64,000 bases of DNA. Source: Aliarcobacter sp. (lineage in GTDB: Bacteria; Campylobacterota; Campylobacteria; Campylobacterales; Arcobacteraceae). This document shows positions 61,982 to 64,000 of the stretch, piece by piece (position 1 is the stretch's first letter; each line of letters opens with the position of its first letter). The stretch spans positions 1 through 64,000 of the forward strand of contig JAQVBE010000008.1 of the NCBI GenBank assembly GCA_028690445.1, written 5' to 3'. The translations under genes and the position numbers were made by a program. Under the pieces are notes generated by a model, which had not been told where the DNA came from, searched no databases, and saw only the letters and a list, made by a program, of their open reading frames with translations.

Positions 61982-64000
61982 TTAGAAATTAAGTCTAAAA
62001 GAGACATTTCCTGAATATCCTTCAAAATTGCCATCTTTACTTCTATCATAATCAACACCTATCATTACACTTGTAGATTCACTAAGTGTTGTTTTAACTC
62101 CAAATCCTGCATTAAACATAGTTTTGTTTAAATCTTGTGTTGGTGTTACAAATTGACTCCCACCACCTACATATTGAGCTTTTATATCAGCATTTGTATC
62201 GCCAAAAGCATTATAAGCTGCTAATTTAAATTCTGGAACAATTACAGTATCTCCAATATTTAAATTCGTAGAAAGTTTAGCTCCAACGCCTAGAGTACCT
62301 TTATTTACTTTTACAGAATCAACTTTTAAAGCATCATTTTGATGTGAAGTACCTTTTTCAATATAACCTTTTTGATTTAAATTTCCATATTCAAGAGAAG
62401 TAAAAGGTGTTAAAGTTGCTAAATCTTCAAAATATACTCTATGACCTACTTCAACTTTAGCAGATATTTGATCAGCATCAGATGAAGATGATAATTTACC
62501 AGAATTTGCAGTTCTTATTGAATCAGTAGAGTGTTTTGCATAAGATAATATACCATCTACATAGGTATCACCAAAATCCATTGATCCATAAGTTGAAAGC
62601 TGAACACTTTGAGTATCTGAACTATCTCCACTTCTAAAATCTGTTTGATCTATTTTTGTATTTGCTTGTGCTAATGCTAATCCTATCGTTGCGCCATTTC
62701 TTAGAGTTCTATCAAGTCCTGCAACAAAACCTAAAGTAGTTGATTCATATCCGTCATAATCTTGAACTTTACTTTGTGTTGCTTTTGAACCCATTGCTTT
62801 TATCCATAATGAATTATTTAAAGTATATGTTCCTGATGAATATCCTGAATAACCATATGGAATAAAATCGGTACTTGAAGAAAGTTTTATATCAGATATT
62901 CTATCTTTTATTGTTGAGGCTACTAAAGTTGATGCAGTAAGAGAAGATTGAATACTTGAGTTATTTGCAACAGGTGCTAATAATTTTTGTATTTCTATCA
63001 TTTGTGCTTTTTTCTCAGGTGTTAAATTCACTCCACCATCTAAAGCTTCAATTTTAGTTCTTATATTACCTAAAGCTTCTTTTTTCTCTAATGTAGCAAG
63101 TGCTTGTGAAGCTCCATTTGAATAATGTTCTCCAATACCTGATTTTACAATATATAAATCTTCAGCCCCATATTTTCCACCACCTGTTCTATCAGCAAAT
63201 AAAATCAGATTATTCCCATCCACTTTAATTATTGAATCAATGATACTATTATCACTAACTTTTCCATTTGCTTCTGTTCCCAAATAAGTTCCTGAAATAC
63301 TATTTGCAGAAATTAAAGTATAACTTCCAGCACCATATAAAGTACCTTCATAATTAACTTTTATTATTGCATTATTATCAATTGTTAAAGTATTAGTTGC
63401 AATACTTCCAGAAGGAGCACCAGCTGATGAACCACTAGCTGTTATATCAGAAGTATATACTTTAAATCCAGTTAATGAATTAGCTGCTAATGCTAAGTTC
63501 TCTGTAATTTTTATATCATGAGTATTTACATCTAAAATAGAATTTGCTCTTACAGTTAAACTTCCGTCAAATTTAACATCATCCTTCATGTCAAGTATTG
63601 TTTTATTTGTTCCATTTCCAATATAAGTATTTTGGGCATATATATCTTTATCTAAATTTTGAGTATAAGTATTTGCAGTAGAACCAGCTGATCCAAAAGT
63701 TACATTTTTAAGTCTTTCTGAACTTGTACCAATATCTGTAGTAAGTAATGTTGTACCTAAGAAATTTAATGAACCAGTATCAGTAGTTGCTGTAGTAACG
63801 GCAACAGGAGATGAAGAAACTATTATATTTTTACCATCAGATACATTTACTACACCATCTGCATCATAAATTAAATCACCAGTTAAATTTCCTTCAAAAT
63901 TAACAGTACCTTCTCCGCTTACATGGAATGTACTTTCTTTTACATAAACATCATTTTTGAAAGTAACTATTTTACCATCAGCCCCTGCATAAATTTTTTC
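61982..64000 (-). CDS. Autotransporter (partial; continues beyond window)
   Basis: The frame stays open from 61982 to the window edge (about 672 codons); no start is reached at 63589, where an internal Met lies. The first part seen is passenger with short repeating strands (e.g. VTFKNDVYVKES, VNFEGNLTGDLIYDADG). The C-terminal part (about the last 270 residues, from LWIKAMGSKAT) is the autotransporter beta barrel, ending in SFRLNF with the terminal Phe. It is secreted by type Va. The N-terminus and signal peptide lie outside the window. Confidence 0.9.
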   Translation of the reverse strand, partial: EKIYAGADGKIVTFKNDVYVKESTFHVSGEGTVNFEGNLTGDLIYDADGVVNVSDGKNIIVSSSPVAVTTATTDTGSLNFLGTTLLTTDIGTSSERLKNVTFGSAGSTANTYTQNLDKDIYAQNTYIGNGTNKTILDMKDDVKFDGSLTVRANSILDVNTHDIKITENLALAANSLTGFKVYTSDITASGSSAGAPSGSIATNTLTIDNNAIIKVNYEGTLYGAGSYTLISANSISGTYLGTEANGKVSDNSIIDSIIKVDGNNLILFADRTGGGKYGAEDLYIVKSGIGEHYSNGASQALATLEKKEALGNIRTKIEALDGGVNLTPEKKAQMIEIQKLLAPVANNSSIQSSLTASTLVASTIKDRISDIKLSSSTDFIPYGYSGYSSGTYTLNNSLWIKAMGSKATQSKVQDYDGYESTTLGFVAGLDRTLRNGATIGLALAQANTKIDQTDFRSGDSSDTQSVQLSTYGSMDFGDTYVDGILSYAKHSTDSIRTANSGKLSSSSDADQISAKVEVGHRVYFEDLATLTPFTSLEYGNLNQKGYIEKGTSHQNDALKVDSVKVNKGTLGVGAKLSTNLNIGDTVIVPEFKLAAYNAFGDTNADIKAQYVGGGSQFVTPTQDLNKTMFNAGFGVKTTLSESTSVMIGVDYDRSKDGNFEGYSGNVSFRLNF

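Noticed and set aside
1..64000. CRISPR arrays, tRNA or rRNA genes, IS elements
   Set aside because: I scanned the intergenic regions by eye and saw no regularly spaced repeats, cloverleaf-like sequences, rRNA motifs or transposase genes.

Overview
The window looks like chromosome from a member of the Campylobacterota, most likely the Arcobacter group. The DNA is very A+T-rich and dense with short operons. The gene set is typical of that lineage: an M99 (Csd4/Pgp1-type) cell-shape carboxypeptidase, a group III truncated haemoglobin, a TsdA-type dihaem cytochrome, RNase Y, a short type-2 ArgC, NhaD, and many Cache/GGDEF/histidine-kinase signalling proteins. I see no tRNA, rRNA, CRISPR array, transposase or prophage. 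The species assignment is inferred from gene content only.

Layout. 0-5 kb: the tail of an unknown gene, then a GNAT acetyltransferase and argC on the minus strand, and uvrA plus a DUF309 gene on the plus strand. 5-10.3 kb: two paralogous CNNM/CBS (CorC-like) membrane proteins face each other around a DTW-domain gene and an L,D-transpeptidase gene split by a frameshift. Both CNNM genes have a short upstream ORF that overlaps their start codon. 10.4-21.1 kb: mixed housekeeping and respiration, including haem-binding cytochromes, truncated haemoglobin, GreB, an RluA-type pseudouridine synthase, a NapG-like ferredoxin next to a pentahaem cytochrome, SfsA and the M99 carboxypeptidase.

21-30.4 kb is an accessory-looking stretch: pentapeptide protein, rubredoxin/rhodanese pair, SMI1/KNR4 protein, two RsuA-family pseudouridine synthases (one visibly richer in G+C), a GIY-YIG-like protein, an RNase D-like nuclease with an odd start, oleate hydratase, an HTH protein, a shortened ABM protein, SelO, and an HNH nuclease killed by an amber codon. 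Fragments and hairpins here suggest gene turnover. 30.4-41.4 kb returns to core genes: guaA, nhaD, a lipoprotein overlapping nadB, a DUF721/DciA-like gene, a YgjP-like peptidase, an aminotransferase, a cation-efflux transporter, an ABC-F ATPase and a YqeY protein.

41.4-52 kb is a signalling block: a diguanylate cyclase, an OmpR-type two-component pair with a stand-alone Cache sensor beside tsdA, and a PhnD-like binding protein adjoining a PAS-GGDEF cyclase and a double-Cache histidine kinase. 52-61 kb is core again: TIGR02757 protein, SDR, orphan DppC-like permease, rsmD, rny, 5-formyl-THF cyclo-ligase, TlpA-like thioredoxin, ftsY. The window ends inside a large autotransporter whose gene sits just upstream of a PpiC/SurA-like periplasmic protein.

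The observations I rate highest are the paired upstream mini-ORFs of the CNNM genes, the Cache sensor/two-component unit next to tsdA, the PhnD-cyclase-kinase cluster, the NapG-like/pentahaem pair, and a set of small or broken genes that ordinary gene calling would miss (49-aa lipoprotein, 44-aa membrane peptide, HNH pseudogene, frameshifted L,D-transpeptidase, ATT-started nuclease).
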